A stretch of DNA of 34,703 bases. Source: Candidatus Frankia alpina. GTDB taxonomy: Bacteria; Actinomycetota; Actinomycetes; Frankiales; Frankiaceae. Below the pieces are notes generated by a model. The model ran no database searches, was not told the origin of the DNA, and saw nothing but the letters and a program-made list of their open reading frames with translations. The stretch covers positions 1 through 34,703 of the forward strand of contig NZ_CADCWT010000023.1 of the NCBI RefSeq assembly GCF_902806485.1. Direction: 5' to 3'. Made by a program: the position numbers and the translations under genes. The first letter of the stretch is position 1. Each line of letters opens with the position of its first letter. This document shows positions 8,013-15,495 of this stretch, one piece after another.

Positions 8013-8407
8013 ACGGCCAGCCGACCGCGCCGCCCACGGCGCCCGCCGAGCAGGTCGCGGCCGCGTTCCACGCGGTCGCGGACATGGTCACCCAACTCGG
8101 CATCATCGACATCCAGATCACGACCTGGACCGACTGGGACGGCACCCTCCACGTCGAGCTCGAACCCGGCTTCGACTATGCCGACCCCGCCGTGCTCCGC
8201 GCCCGGATCGACGCGATCGCCCGCTGGATCAGCGCCGACCTGCACGCCAGCCACTCCCGCGGCGACCTGTGGAACGTCTCCGGCCGCGGCACCCTCAGCC
8301 CCACCACCGTCGCCCACGTCCACCAGCGGATCCGCGGCCGCCAGCACGTCCTCGACCTCGCCCCGCTACCGACACGGAACCGCACCAGGCAGGAGGCCGG
8401 CCGATGA
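8009..8407 (+). CDS. Hypothetical protein of transfer operon
   Basis: A 132-residue soluble protein. After an Ala/Pro-rich start it has an amphipathic helix (AAAFHAVADMVTQLGI), a strand-rich centre (DIQITTWTDWDGTLHVELEPG) and a helical region with several histidines and arginines. I recognise no family. ATG 8009 overlaps the previous stop and the stop overlaps the next ATG (both ATGA). Probably coupled in translation with its neighbours. Confidence 0.7.
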   Translation: MNGQPTAPPTAPAEQVAAAFHAVADMVTQLGIIDIQITTWTDWDGTLHVELEPGFDYADPAVLRARIDAIARWISADLHASHSRGDLWNVSGRGTLSPTTVAHVHQRIRGRQHVLDLAPLPTRNRTRQEAGR

Positions 8408-8838
8408 ACCTCTTCCTCGCCCTACTCCCGTTCGTCGCATCCGTCTGGCTGGTCGTCACGATTCGCCGGCGGATCGGGGCCGGACCGGTCGGCATCGACC
8501 TGTCCGACTGGCATCCGAGGCACCGTGTCCCGGCGGGGGACGTGTGGGCGGTGACTCCGCCGTGCGGCTACGGCCACTGGACCCTGTTCGCCCCCGGCTC
8601 GCGGTCGGGCCCGTGGCCCTACGAGGGGATCACCCCGGCCGCGACCCGCCCCGCCACCGAGCCCGGCGAGTACCACGTCCAGCTCTGCCTGGACGACGTC
8701 GCCGCATGGCTGGGCCCCTGGGTCGAGCAGGTCACCGGCACCCGGGTGGTCGAGATGGTCGAGGGCCTGAGCGCGCCCTATGGGCCGGCCGGTGACCTGT
8801 ACGAGTATGTGATCTACGTCCGGGTGGTGGCGCCGTGA
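8404..8838 (+). CDS. Small membrane-anchored hypothetical protein
   Basis: A 144-residue protein with an N-terminal hydrophobic helix (about 2-22, NLFLALLPFVASVWLVVTIR), positive residues after it, then a soluble domain rich in Trp/Tyr/Gly. It is probably a single-pass protein with the C-terminus in the cytoplasm. No family is recognised. Overlaps of ATGA and GTGA join it to the genes before and after. It lies just upstream of the multi-pass DUF2637-like protein, so a membrane complex for DNA spread is possible but unproven. Confidence 0.7.
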   Translation: MNLFLALLPFVASVWLVVTIRRRIGAGPVGIDLSDWHPRHRVPAGDVWAVTPPCGYGHWTLFAPGSRSGPWPYEGITPAATRPATEPGEYHVQLCLDDVAAWLGPWVEQVTGTRVVEMVEGLSAPYGPAGDLYEYVIYVRVVAP

Positions 8839-9878
8839 ACCCCGCCCCTACCCGGGATCCCGCCGAGCGCCTGACGTTCACGGTCGTGATCGGCGTGCTG
8901 ATCGCGGTGCCGCTACTGACGTTCCTGTTCTCCTTCGGCAACGTGTGGGACCTCGCGCGGCGCCTGGACGTCCCGACCTACGTCCAGCCGCTGGTGGCCC
9001 CGGCGGTCGACCTGTCGGTGGCCGGGCTGTTCGTGGCCCTGGCCTACCTGTCGCTACGCGGCATCGCGGACGACACGCTGCGCCCGGCGCGGCATCTGCT
9101 GCACCTGTCCGGGGTGGCCACGCTGGCGTTGAACTGCGCCGGAGCGGTCGTCGACGGCAAGTTCGGTCGGGCCGCGTTCGACGGGGTCGGCCCGATGCTC
9201 CTGATCGGCTGGGGTGCGGTCGGCCCGATCCTGCTCCGCCTGGTGATGCTGGCCCGCGCCCTGCCCATGATCCGCTCCGTACCGGACGGGAACACCGACC
9301 CGGCCACGCCGGTCCCCGCGGACGGCATCGCGGTCCCCGTACCGGCCGCCCCCCGCACCGCCGACGACCCGATCGGGGCGCCCGCGACCACGCCACCCCC
9401 GGTCGAGCAGGACCCGACCGGCAGTCCGACCGGCGAGTCGACTCCGACGCCGACCGAGCCGACGGCGAGCGGGACCGACTGGGATGCGGAACTGGCACGC
9501 ATCGATCTGGCCGGCGGTCCGGTCGAACCCGCGCTGAACGTCGACCCGCCGGCCGACTCGACTACCGAAGCCGACCAGCACGCTCACGGCGACGAATCGA
9601 CCTCGACGTCGGGTGGTGTGGCGCTCGCCGACCGGCCCACCCCGGTCGACCCTGCCCCGGCCCGCCCGGCCGGCCGCCGGGGCGCCCCGATCGACCCGCA
9701 GGCCCGCCGCAAGCTGACCCCCGCCCAAGCGTTGACCGCGGCGCGGCGGATCGCGCGGAAGAACGGCAAGCCGGTCACCGGCGAGCAGCTCCGTACCGGG
9801 CTGGGAGTCGGCGCGAAGACCGCCCGGGAGCTTCGGGACCGGGTCAACGCCGAGCTCTACCCGGACGTGGCGTCATGA
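8835..9878 (+). CDS. DUF2637 membrane protein, SpdB-like spread protein
   Basis: A 347-residue protein with four hydrophobic segments (about 15-37, 52-77, 86-107, 118-140), containing the DUF2637-style FSFGNVWDLARRLDVP and LVAPAVDLSVAGLFVALAYLSL. A long Pro/Thr/Asp-rich linker (about 155-290) leads to a C-terminal HTH-like domain (LTPAQALTAARRIARKNGKP...GVGAKTARELRDRV). This pairing of membrane domain and DNA-binding tail is typical of spread (Spd) proteins, which assist movement of AICE or plasmid DNA between mycelial compartments. GTG 8835 overlaps the preceding stop. Family call is fairly firm; the spread role comes from homologues. Confidence 0.82.
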   Translation: MNPAPTRDPAERLTFTVVIGVLIAVPLLTFLFSFGNVWDLARRLDVPTYVQPLVAPAVDLSVAGLFVALAYLSLRGIADDTLRPARHLLHLSGVATLALNCAGAVVDGKFGRAAFDGVGPMLLIGWGAVGPILLRLVMLARALPMIRSVPDGNTDPATPVPADGIAVPVPAAPRTADDPIGAPATTPPPVEQDPTGSPTGESTPTPTEPTASGTDWDAELARIDLAGGPVEPALNVDPPADSTTEADQHAHGDESTSTSGGVALADRPTPVDPAPARPAGRRGAPIDPQARRKLTPAQALTAARRIARKNGKPVTGEQLRTGLGVGAKTARELRDRVNAELYPDVAS

Positions 9879-10276
9879 GCCTTTTCGGACTCAGCGATCA
9901 TGAGCGTTGGGAAGTCGCCGTCCACGAAGCCGGACATGTGATCGTGGCCCGCGCGCTGGGAGCCACCAAAGCCCAGGCCCGCATCACCGCCAGGGGCGGC
10001 CGGTACAAGCTCGCCTACAACGGCCCGGACGGGGCCGACCCTGCCGGGGACGACGCGGTCGTCAAACTCGCCGGCGGTGCCGCGGCGACGCTCATCGTCG
10101 GACGCGACACCGGCAGCGGCAACGACCGGGCAGACGCCCGCCGGCTGCTCCGCCGATCCCCCCGGTCGTTGCGGGATGCGCAGAAGGACGCCGCCCGGCT
10201 GGTCCGCCAGCACCGAGGGGACATCGAGGCCCTGGCCGTCCGGATCGAAACGACGCCCGGGCGGTGGGTGGCATGA
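9875..10276 (+). CDS. Mini M41-like metallopeptidase protein 1
   Basis: A 133-residue protein resembling only the zinc-peptidase part of FtsH (M41). It has VHEAGHVIVA (HEAGH at 17-21, an HExxH site) and downstream SGNDRADARRLLRR, where D84 matches the third zinc ligand of FtsH (NDL..A..AR pattern). The C-terminal DAQKDAARLVRQHRGDIEALA resembles the closing FtsH helices. There is no AAA+ domain or membrane segment. A paralogue lies at 12423-12800. ATG 9875 overlaps the previous stop (ATGA). Substrate and activity are unknown. Confidence 0.75.
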   Translation: MSLFGLSDHERWEVAVHEAGHVIVARALGATKAQARITARGGRYKLAYNGPDGADPAGDDAVVKLAGGAAATLIVGRDTGSGNDRADARRLLRRSPRSLRDAQKDAARLVRQHRGDIEALAVRIETTPGRWVA

Positions 10277-10515
10277 CCGGCAGCGTGCAGGCCGACCTGC
10301 GCCGCTTGCCTTGGTGGGCGACTGGCTCCGTCATCGTCCTTGCTCTGATCGTCCTGGCGTTGCGCGCGGTGGGCCTGGCCGTCGCGCTGGTCGTCGACAT
10401 CGCCGAACGGATCGACGTCGCCGTCGGTACCGCCGCCGGGATCAGCCCACTGGGGGCCTCGACCTGGCTTCTTCCGCCCGATCTGACCGCCGCGTTCCGG
10501 GGAGGTGCCCGATGA
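10273..10515 (+). CDS. Small membrane protein of transfer operon
   Basis: An 80-residue protein with one long hydrophobic segment (about 14-41, WWATGSVIVLALIVLALRAV...) and a short polar tail. No family is recognised. It is joined by ATGA overlaps to the metallopeptidase-like gene before and to the tra leader frame after. GGAGGTG at 10501-10507, inside this gene, serves as ribosome-binding site for the next start. Confidence 0.65.
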   Translation: MTGSVQADLRRLPWWATGSVIVLALIVLALRAVGLAVALVVDIAERIDVAVGTAAGISPLGASTWLLPPDLTAAFRGGAR

Positions 10516-10955
10516 GCGAACAGCCCACCTTCGACCAGCCCGACCCCGACGTCGACGGCACCGTTCTCCCCGGCCCGTGGCTGCCCCACCTCAACGACGA
10601 CCGGATCGTCGAAGGCGAGATCGTCACCGACGACGGCGGCACCCCGCCGGCCGACGTGCGGCCGTCCGGCGCCGGGCAGGCGTTGGAACCCCGCCGCCCC
10701 GCCCCCCTGGTTCGCGCTGACGCGGTCCGCGCCATGACCCGGCCGGTCGGGGTCGGGCGATGGCGCAGGTCGGCGCCGGGCATGCGGTGTGGGCGCGTCG
10801 GGCCGCTGACGCGGCGACGCACGCGGCGATCCGCGAGCAGATCCGCGCCGCCCGCGCCCGGGGCGACGCGGCGGAGCTGGCCGACTGGCTCGACCGGTTG
10901 CAGGCCGCGAAGAACTCCCGCCGGCAGCGGCTGGCAAGCCTGCCCGAGGTGGTGA
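10512..10955 (+). CDS. Probable N-terminal leader of the FtsK-type Tra protein, out of frame
   Basis: The frame opens at ATG 10512 behind GGAGGTG, overlapping the previous stop. Residues 1 to about 80 (MSEQPTFDQPDPDVDGTVLP...DRIVEGEIVTDD...RADAVRAMTRP) read like the acidic N-terminal leader of actinobacterial Tra/FtsK proteins. After about 10745 the translation becomes Arg/Ser/Pro-rich and overlaps the tra frame, so only the first part is likely genuine. The simplest reading is a frameshift between 10740 and 10760 that separates leader from tra; a coupled separate gene is the alternative. Confidence 0.5.
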   Translation: MSEQPTFDQPDPDVDGTVLPGPWLPHLNDDRIVEGEIVTDDGGTPPADVRPSGAGQALEPRRPAPLVRADAVRAMTRPVGVGRWRRSAPGMRCGRVGPLTRRRTRRSASRSAPPAPGATRRSWPTGSTGCRPRRTPAGSGWQACPRW

Positions 10956-12319
10956 AGGCCAGCGCGATCACCGCCGCCGCCGGGGTACTGGTCATCGCCG
11001 CCGGCCTGGTCGCCATCGGCATCGTCGTGGGCGTCGTCACCCCGCTCGGGATCGGCTGGGGCAACTACTGGACGTTCCTCGGCTGGCTCCTGGGCACCCT
11101 GGTCACCTGGGCCACCGTTCTCGTGCCCCTCGCCGCCGCCGGCCTGGTACCCACCTGGCTACTGGCCGCGTGGCGAACGGGCCGGGAGCAGGGCGCCGCC
11201 GCTGGGTGGGTCGCGACGTCCACCGACGACATCGACATCGACATCGACGAGCGCACGATCACCCAGGCGTTGGCCGCGCTACGCATTCCGCAGATCACCG
11301 CCTACCTCAAGACCGGCGCGCCGCTGCAGTACCTGACCCCTGCCCGCGCAGACGGCCGCGGCACCCACGCGGTGGTCCGCCTGCCGTCGGTGAGCGCGGA
11401 ACGCATCGTGCGCCGCCGTGAGGATCTCGCCGCAGGGCTGCACCGCCGGCCCAACGAGGTGTGGCCGTCGATGGGCACCGAAGCCGGAATCCTCGACATG
11501 TGGATCGCGGACAAGGGGGCCCTGACCGCCGGCGCCGGACCATACCCACTGCTCCACGACGGCGACGTCGACGTGTTCAAAGGCGTGCCGTTCGGCAAGA
11601 GCCTGCGCGGCGACCCCCTGACCCTGCAAGTCTTCGGCCGGAACACGATCACCGCCGGCATGCCCGAGCAGGGCAAGTCCAGCGTCGCCCGCGTCGTCAT
11701 GCTCGGCATCGGCCTGGACCCCACCACCGAACTCCGGATCTGGGTACCCGACTCGAACTACGACTTCGAGGCGTTCAAGCCACGCTGCTCCCGCTACGTC
11801 ATGGGCGCCGAGAAGGACAACATCGAACAGATCTGCCTCGACCTCGAAGAACTCGTCGACGAAATCCAGATCCGCGGCGAGAAGCTCATCGAGTACGGCG
11901 AACCCGAAGTCACCCGCAAACTCGCCAGCGCAGGCGTGGGCATGCACCCCATCGGCGCGCTCCTCGAAGAAGCCCACATCGCGTTCAGCGACGACACCTT
12001 CGGCGAGCGGATCATCGCCGCCTGCGAATCCATCGTCCGCCTCGGCCGTAAACGCTTCATCCACCTGATCATCAGCACGCAGGCCACGACCGGGAACAGC
12101 GTGCCCCAGGCCGTGACGATGAACTGCGCCAACGGGATCTGCTTCGCCGTCGCCCGCTGGCAGGAAAACGACGCCGTCCTGGGCCAGGGCGCCTACTCCG
12201 CCGGCCACCGCGCCACCGACCTCATCCCCGGCGTCGACAAGGGCAACGCCGTCGTCCGTGGCCTCACCGAGGACCGGTCCACCGTCGCGCAGGCCTACTT
12301 CGTCAGCGTCCGCCGCTGA
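10760..12319 (+). CDS. tra: FtsK/SpoIIIE-type DNA translocase, TraSA-like conjugation protein
   Basis: A 519-residue membrane-anchored DNA pump that moves double-stranded element DNA into the recipient, the single essential transfer protein of AICEs. Two hydrophobic segments lie at about 67-94 and 104-137; the cytoplasmic FtsK ATPase has Walker A GMPEQGKSS at 300-308 and a Walker B-like IGALLEEAH at 398-406, then RKRFIHLIISTQATT. The first residues (VGAGHAVWARR...IREQIRAARARGDAAELADW) match Tra N-terminal regions and seem to continue the leader encoded from 10512 in another frame. ATG 10760 has no strong ribosome-binding site. The gene is therefore probably frameshifted near its start, or the sequence contains an error there. 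Confidence 0.9.
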   Translation: MAQVGAGHAVWARRAADAATHAAIREQIRAARARGDAAELADWLDRLQAAKNSRRQRLASLPEVVKASAITAAAGVLVIAAGLVAIGIVVGVVTPLGIGWGNYWTFLGWLLGTLVTWATVLVPLAAAGLVPTWLLAAWRTGREQGAAAGWVATSTDDIDIDIDERTITQALAALRIPQITAYLKTGAPLQYLTPARADGRGTHAVVRLPSVSAERIVRRREDLAAGLHRRPNEVWPSMGTEAGILDMWIADKGALTAGAGPYPLLHDGDVDVFKGVPFGKSLRGDPLTLQVFGRNTITAGMPEQGKSSVARVVMLGIGLDPTTELRIWVPDSNYDFEAFKPRCSRYVMGAEKDNIEQICLDLEELVDEIQIRGEKLIEYGEPEVTRKLASAGVGMHPIGALLEEAHIAFSDDTFGERIIAACESIVRLGRKRFIHLIISTQATTGNSVPQAVTMNCANGICFAVARWQENDAVLGQGAYSAGHRATDLIPGVDKGNAVVRGLTEDRSTVAQAYFVSVRR

Positions 12320-12357
12320 CCCGCCATCCGCCCGCACGCTGGAAGGACCTCGTATCC

Positions 12358-12423
12358 ATGACCACCCGTGAAACCGCCCGCCTCACCGCCGACCCGGCCA
12401 GCGGCTACTACCAGGCCCGCTGA
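12358..12423 (+). CDS. 21-residue ORF coupled to second metallopeptidase-like gene
   Basis: A very short reading frame (MTTRETARLTADPASGYYQA plus R) starting at ATG 12358 behind GGAAGGA (12341-12347). Its stop overlaps the ATG of the next gene by one base (TGATG). It may be a leader peptide that brings ribosomes to the following gene, which has no strong ribosome-binding site of its own. Confidence 0.4.
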   Translation: MTTRETARLTADPASGYYQAR

Positions 12424-12800
12424 TGCGCCACACCCTGAACCCCACCGCCGCCCACGAAGCCGGCCATGTCGTCGCCGCCCGGCTGTTCGACGCCCGGGGA
12501 GTGACCGCCCGCCTGCACGTCGGCAGGCACGGCACCCGCGGGATGACGCGGCTGCGCGCCTGGCGGGCTGCGGATACCGACTTCGTCGTGTACATCCTCG
12601 CCGGACCCGCCGCCGGTCGTCTGATCACCGGCAATCCGGCGCTGGTCGGCAGCGATGATCTCGACGTCGCCCGACGGATCACCGTCCGGATCGGGGCGAG
12701 CTACCGCGACGCCGAACAGCGCGCGGCCCGGCTCGTGCGCCAGCACCGCGCCGACATCGAACGCACCGCAGCGCTCCTACTCGACCACGGCCGCATCTGA
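12423..12800 (+). CDS. Mini M41-like metallopeptidase protein 2
   Basis: A 125-residue paralogue of the protein at 9875-10276. HEAGH is at 11-15, an FtsH-like SDDLDVARRI segment (D78/D79) offers the third zinc ligand, and the C-terminal RDAEQRAARLVRQHRADIERTA closely matches that of the first copy. It lacks AAA+ and membrane parts. The start ATG overlaps the stop of a 21-residue leader frame. Two copies bracket the tra gene. Function is unknown; processing of Tra or spread proteins is one possibility, offered as inference only. Confidence 0.75.
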   Translation: MRHTLNPTAAHEAGHVVAARLFDARGVTARLHVGRHGTRGMTRLRAWRAADTDFVVYILAGPAAGRLITGNPALVGSDDLDVARRITVRIGASYRDAEQRAARLVRQHRADIERTAALLLDHGRI

Positions 12801-12868
12801 TGCGCCGTCTGCTGCGCGCCGTCGCCGACCACATCGCCCACGGCGCCGCCCGCGACCACGTCCGGTAA
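12800..12868 (+). CDS. 22-residue ORF after the metallopeptidase-like gene
   Basis: Short frame MRRLLRAVADHIAHGAARDH followed by VR, start ATG 12800 overlapping the previous stop (TGATG). Amphipathic and basic. The only support is the overlap; it could be chance. Confidence 0.3.
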   Translation: MRRLLRAVADHIAHGAARDHVR

Positions 12869-12921
12869 CACCCCCAACCCCGGGCACATCCCGCGCCCGG
12901 CCCTGCCTCAGAGGAGCACCC

Positions 12922-13230
12922 ATGGCCAGCCGCACGCTGTCCGCCGTCGCCGTCGCGGCCAAGCAGATCCGGACCGAGCTCCGGGCCCGGCCCGGTGCCC
13001 TGTCCGGCGCCGCGATCAGAGTGACCAGTGATCGCGCCTCGTGGCTCCGCATCGTGCGGGTGCGTGTCGACCAGACGGGGGCGACGCCCGAGGACACACG
13101 GGCCATGGCCCGTGACGTCTGGACTGTCGTCCGCCGCCACTGGCGAGGCGGCTCCGAGGTGATCGTGAACGGCCGCTACCTCGGAGAGTTCTTCGGTAAT
13201 CGCCCACTCGGTAATCCCCGGAAAGGATGA
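12922..13230 (+). CDS. Hypothetical protein, 102 residues
   Basis: Starts at ATG 12922 behind GAGGAG (12911-12916). Alpha/beta protein with a helix (SAVAVAAKQIRTELRARPG), strands (ASWLRIVRVRVDQTG) and a second helix (EDTRAMARDVWTVVRRHW), ending in NGRYLGEFFGNRPLGNPRKG. No family is recognised. Its stop overlaps the next gene start, preceded by GGAAAGGATG. It opens the small-gene cassette between transfer and replication modules. Confidence 0.7.
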   Translation: MASRTLSAVAVAAKQIRTELRARPGALSGAAIRVTSDRASWLRIVRVRVDQTGATPEDTRAMARDVWTVVRRHWRGGSEVIVNGRYLGEFFGNRPLGNPRKG

Positions 13231-13421
13231 AGTCAATGGCTTTCGCCTCGAGGAAGCAGCTTGAGAACGGCGTGAAGCGGAGCAAAACGGCGAACCTCAG
13301 TCGCATCAAGGGTGAGATCGCTGCCGACCTTGATGCCGGCAGGATCAGCGGTGATGCCGCGGCTGAGAACGAGATGGCGATCGAGGTCATCGACGCCGAA
13401 CTGGTACGCCGCCGCAAGTAG
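13227..13421 (+). CDS. Small helical protein
   Basis: A 64-residue helix-rich protein (from ATG 13236: MAFASRKQLENGVKRSKTAN...), basic in the first half and acidic in the second (NEMAIEVIDAELVRRRK). ATG 13227 overlaps the previous stop (ATGA); ATG 13236 has better spacing from GGAAAGG at 13219-13225 and may be the true start. No family is recognised. Confidence 0.65.
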   Translation: MKSMAFASRKQLENGVKRSKTANLSRIKGEIAADLDAGRISGDAAAENEMAIEVIDAELVRRRK

Positions 13422-13428
13422 CGACCAT

Positions 13429-13623
13429 GTGCGGCGGGCCGCTCAGCCGGACCCCATCGCCCCCGCCAGGAAGCAGCGGATCGTGGCTCAGGTATGCGCC
13501 CACCACCAGGCCGACCGGCTCCAGCCGCACGAGGTCATCGTCAAGGCCAACGGCGAAATCTGGATCGACCGCCGCGCGAAGATCTCGTGGGCCGTCCCGT
13601 TCCACATCGGTAACTGGTCCTAG
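13429..13623 (+). CDS. Small hypothetical protein
   Basis: About 64 residues from GTG 13429, ending HEVIVKANGEIWIDRRAKIS...HIGNWS, a plausible beta-hairpin fold with Trp and Ile residues. This frame is more protein-like than the overlapping frame from ATG 13427, which is Ser/Thr/Arg-rich. The start is uncertain because no good ribosome-binding site is seen. No family is recognised. Confidence 0.45.
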   Translation: MRRAAQPDPIAPARKQRIVAQVCAHHQADRLQPHEVIVKANGEIWIDRRAKISWAVPFHIGNWS

Positions 13624-13687
13624 CTGATCCGGCGCAGACGACACCTCCCACACAACGAACTCGCAGACGATCGGAAAGGACACGGCC

Positions 13688-13891
13688 ATGGGCAAGAAGA
13701 ACTGGCGGTACATCGAGGGTCCGCCGATACGGTCCACCGGCTCCGGGGACAGTTACAACCTGGTTGAGGACGCGGTCTGCCCTGCGTGTCAGAAGACCGA
13801 CACGTTCTCTGTGACCGGGAATGTGGGGCAGCGGGTGGACGTCCGGTTGGCGTGCGGTCATACCGCCACGTGGACCGTCATCCGCTCATAG
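13688..13891 (+). CDS. Small zinc-ribbon protein (MGKK family, copy 1)
   Basis: A 67-residue protein beginning MGKKNWRYIEG, with CPAC in the middle and CGH near the end (VRLACGHTATW), together offering a likely zinc site. GGAAAGGA (13673-13680) lies seven bases before the ATG. The next gene also starts MGKK and carries a Cys-x2-Cys pair, suggesting related small proteins. Role unknown; nucleic acid or protein binding is possible. Confidence 0.7.
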   Translation: MGKKNWRYIEGPPIRSTGSGDSYNLVEDAVCPACQKTDTFSVTGNVGQRVDVRLACGHTATWTVIRS

Positions 13892-13933
13892 GCGCCTATC
13901 CCCAGACGACCAGCACCACGAAAGGACCGGCAC

Positions 13934-14086
13934 ATGGGCAAGAAGAAGACCGAGAACAAGGACAGCAGCAAGAAGATTCCGACCGGTCCATGTGCACACT
14001 GCGGCCGGCAGACCACCGAACACGTCGACGGCGAATTCCTCCACGCCACCTGCGTCCACTCCTTCGTCAACGGCAACCGGGCCTGA
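13934..14086 (+). CDS. Small zinc-binding protein (MGKK family, copy 2)
   Basis: A 50-residue protein, MGKKKTENKDSSKK then CAHCGRQT and HATCVHSF, giving a CxxC pair and a later H..C..H set that could bind zinc. GAAAGGA at 13920-13926 precedes ATG 13934. Very lysine-rich start. It is probably real because of the ribosome-binding site, the spacing from its neighbours and the cysteine pattern. Confidence 0.65.
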   Translation: MGKKKTENKDSSKKIPTGPCAHCGRQTTEHVDGEFLHATCVHSFVNGNRA

Positions 14087-14161
14087 CCGCCGGTCCCGGT
14101 AGTCAGACAACCCCGGGAAGCCCCCCACTCGTACCCATCCATTCATCCGGAAGGACACCTC

Positions 14162-14374
14162 GTGGAGATTCTCGGTATCGGCGACCGGATCGCCGCCAAG
14201 GTCAAGAAGACCCGGAAGGCCGTCGCGGACACGGCCACCGGCACGTCCACAACCCGCACCCCCACCGGCGTGCGCACCACCCGCCTCGGGTCCGAAACCG
14301 TCCGCCTCACCGACGCGCAGCGCCGCCACCTGCCCGCGAACCAGCCCACCCCAAAGAAGAACCGCCGCTCCTAA
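14162..14374 (+). CDS. Small basic hypothetical protein
   Basis: A 70-residue Lys/Arg/Thr-rich protein from GTG 14162, preceded by GGAAGGA (14150-14156). It starts MEILGIGDRIAAKVKKTRKA and ends in a basic tail (PKKNRRS); likely flexible and nucleic-acid binding by composition only. No family is recognised. A gap of about 130 bases with no gene follows. Confidence 0.6.
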   Translation: MEILGIGDRIAAKVKKTRKAVADTATGTSTTRTPTGVRTTRLGSETVRLTDAQRRHLPANQPTPKKNRRS

Positions 14375-14510
14375 CCGCACCGCCCACCACCACACCCGAC
14401 TGACCTTCACCGCCCGCATTCCCTGACCACCCCCCAAACCCCTTTCGCACCGCACTCGCGCTACCCCCATGCCGAAAACAGGACGGAAACCGAGGAAAGG
14501 ACACCCATTC

Positions 14511-14684
14511 ATGCGCGGCAAGAAGAACGACGACGACGAGCGCACCTCCTGGGGAGAGAAGCCTGGAAAGCCGATCGCGTCCCGCGGCCTGACCCGCCGC
14601 GACCTCCCGAAGATCGCCGCGAAGGCCACGATCGGTGTCATCGCCATGAACGGACTGAACCCCGACCTCGACATCAAGAACTGA
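14511..14684 (+). CDS. Small hypothetical protein
   Basis: A 57-residue protein from ATG 14511 (MRGKKNDDDERTSWGEKPGK...), with GAGGAAAGGA (14492-14501) upstream; ATG 14469 would add 14 residues but lacks that site. The second half (LTRRDLPKIAAKATIGVIAMNGLNPDLD) could form one helix of moderate hydrophobicity. No family is recognised. Confidence 0.65.
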   Translation: MRGKKNDDDERTSWGEKPGKPIASRGLTRRDLPKIAAKATIGVIAMNGLNPDLDIKN

Positions 14685-14729
14685 ACACATCAGCCCCCCT
14701 TTTCCCGCCGTTACAGGAAAGGAATTCCC

Positions 14730-14924
14730 ATGACGAAGGACCGCGACCACAACACCGTGCCGGGCAAGTGGTGGATCACCGAGAAGAACGGCCAGGTCCG
14801 CCGCGGTGGCTTCCGGGCCGCGCTACGCGCCGAGCGGAAGGGAAAGCCGGTCACGCCCGTCCCGACCACCCGGCAGAAGCGCGCCGAGCGGGCCGCGCGT
14901 GACGCCGACATCGGCATCAACTAG
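14730..14924 (+). CDS. Small basic hypothetical protein
   Basis: A 64-residue protein, MTKDRDHNTVPGKWWITEKN followed by a Lys/Arg-rich helical tail (RQKRAERAARDADIGIN). AGGAAAGGA at 14715-14723 is the ribosome-binding site. Charged and probably soluble; nucleic-acid binding is possible by composition. No family is recognised. Confidence 0.68.
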   Translation: MTKDRDHNTVPGKWWITEKNGQVRRGGFRAALRAERKGKPVTPVPTTRQKRAERAARDADIGIN

Positions 14925-15008
14925 CCCGCCTCTTCTCCCCTGACGTGTGGTGCGGCGGGATGCCGATCACCCCGCCGCACCACCCCCTGGAAAGGACATC
15001 CCCGTCCC

Positions 15009-15188
15009 GTGAAGTTCGCCTCGCCGGCCCGCCGGTCCCGCTGGCCGTTCCTCCTCACCCTCGCCGCCCTCGGGTTCCTCGCCTACGCCGCGCATTCCCC
15101 GCAGCCCGCCGCCACTGCCGCCGGCACCCTCGCCGGCCACGCCCTGCACGCCGCCTACGGCCTGGCCACCTTCGTCCACGCCCTCTGA
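15009..15188 (+). CDS. Small membrane or exported protein
   Basis: A 59-residue protein from GTG 15009: basic start (MKFASPARRSRWP), a hydrophobic helix (about 14-28, FLLTLAALGFLAYAA), then an Ala-rich second half that may form another helix. GGAAAGGA lies at 14991-14998. It is the only clearly membrane-directed member of the small-gene cassette. Confidence 0.6.
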   Translation: MKFASPARRSRWPFLLTLAALGFLAYAAHSPQPAATAAGTLAGHALHAAYGLATFVHAL

Positions 15189-15240
15189 CCCCGCACACCG
15201 CCGCGCGCCGCCGGCACCCGTATCGGGAAAGGAAAGCCTG

Positions 15241-15495
15241 ATGCCCTGGGTCGACCCCCGCATCCTCCGCAAAGGCGATGTGGTCTCTCCCGACTTCAAC
15301 CCTCTCCGTCGCATCGTCGTCGACCACACCGGCCTGTCGACCCTCGCCGCGGTGATCCCCGACCACAACCCCGATGTGCCCGCCACGACCCCGGTACGGG
15401 TCGTGGCCGGCACCCGGCTCGGCACCGGCAAGCCCGACCGGCTCGTGCTCGACACCACCTCCCGCGTCTGGCGGCACGACGACGACGGCCGATGA
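15241..15495 (+). CDS. Small hypothetical protein, 84 residues
   Basis: Starts at ATG 15241 behind GGGAAAGGAAAG (15226-15237). Beta-rich sequence (ILRKGDVVSPDFNPLRRIVV...RLVLDTTSRVWRHDDDGR), reminiscent of a small barrel fold, but no family is recognised. Its stop overlaps the next start (ATGA). Confidence 0.7.
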   Translation: MPWVDPRILRKGDVVSPDFNPLRRIVVDHTGLSTLAAVIPDHNPDVPATTPVRVVAGTRLGTGKPDRLVLDTTSRVWRHDDDGR

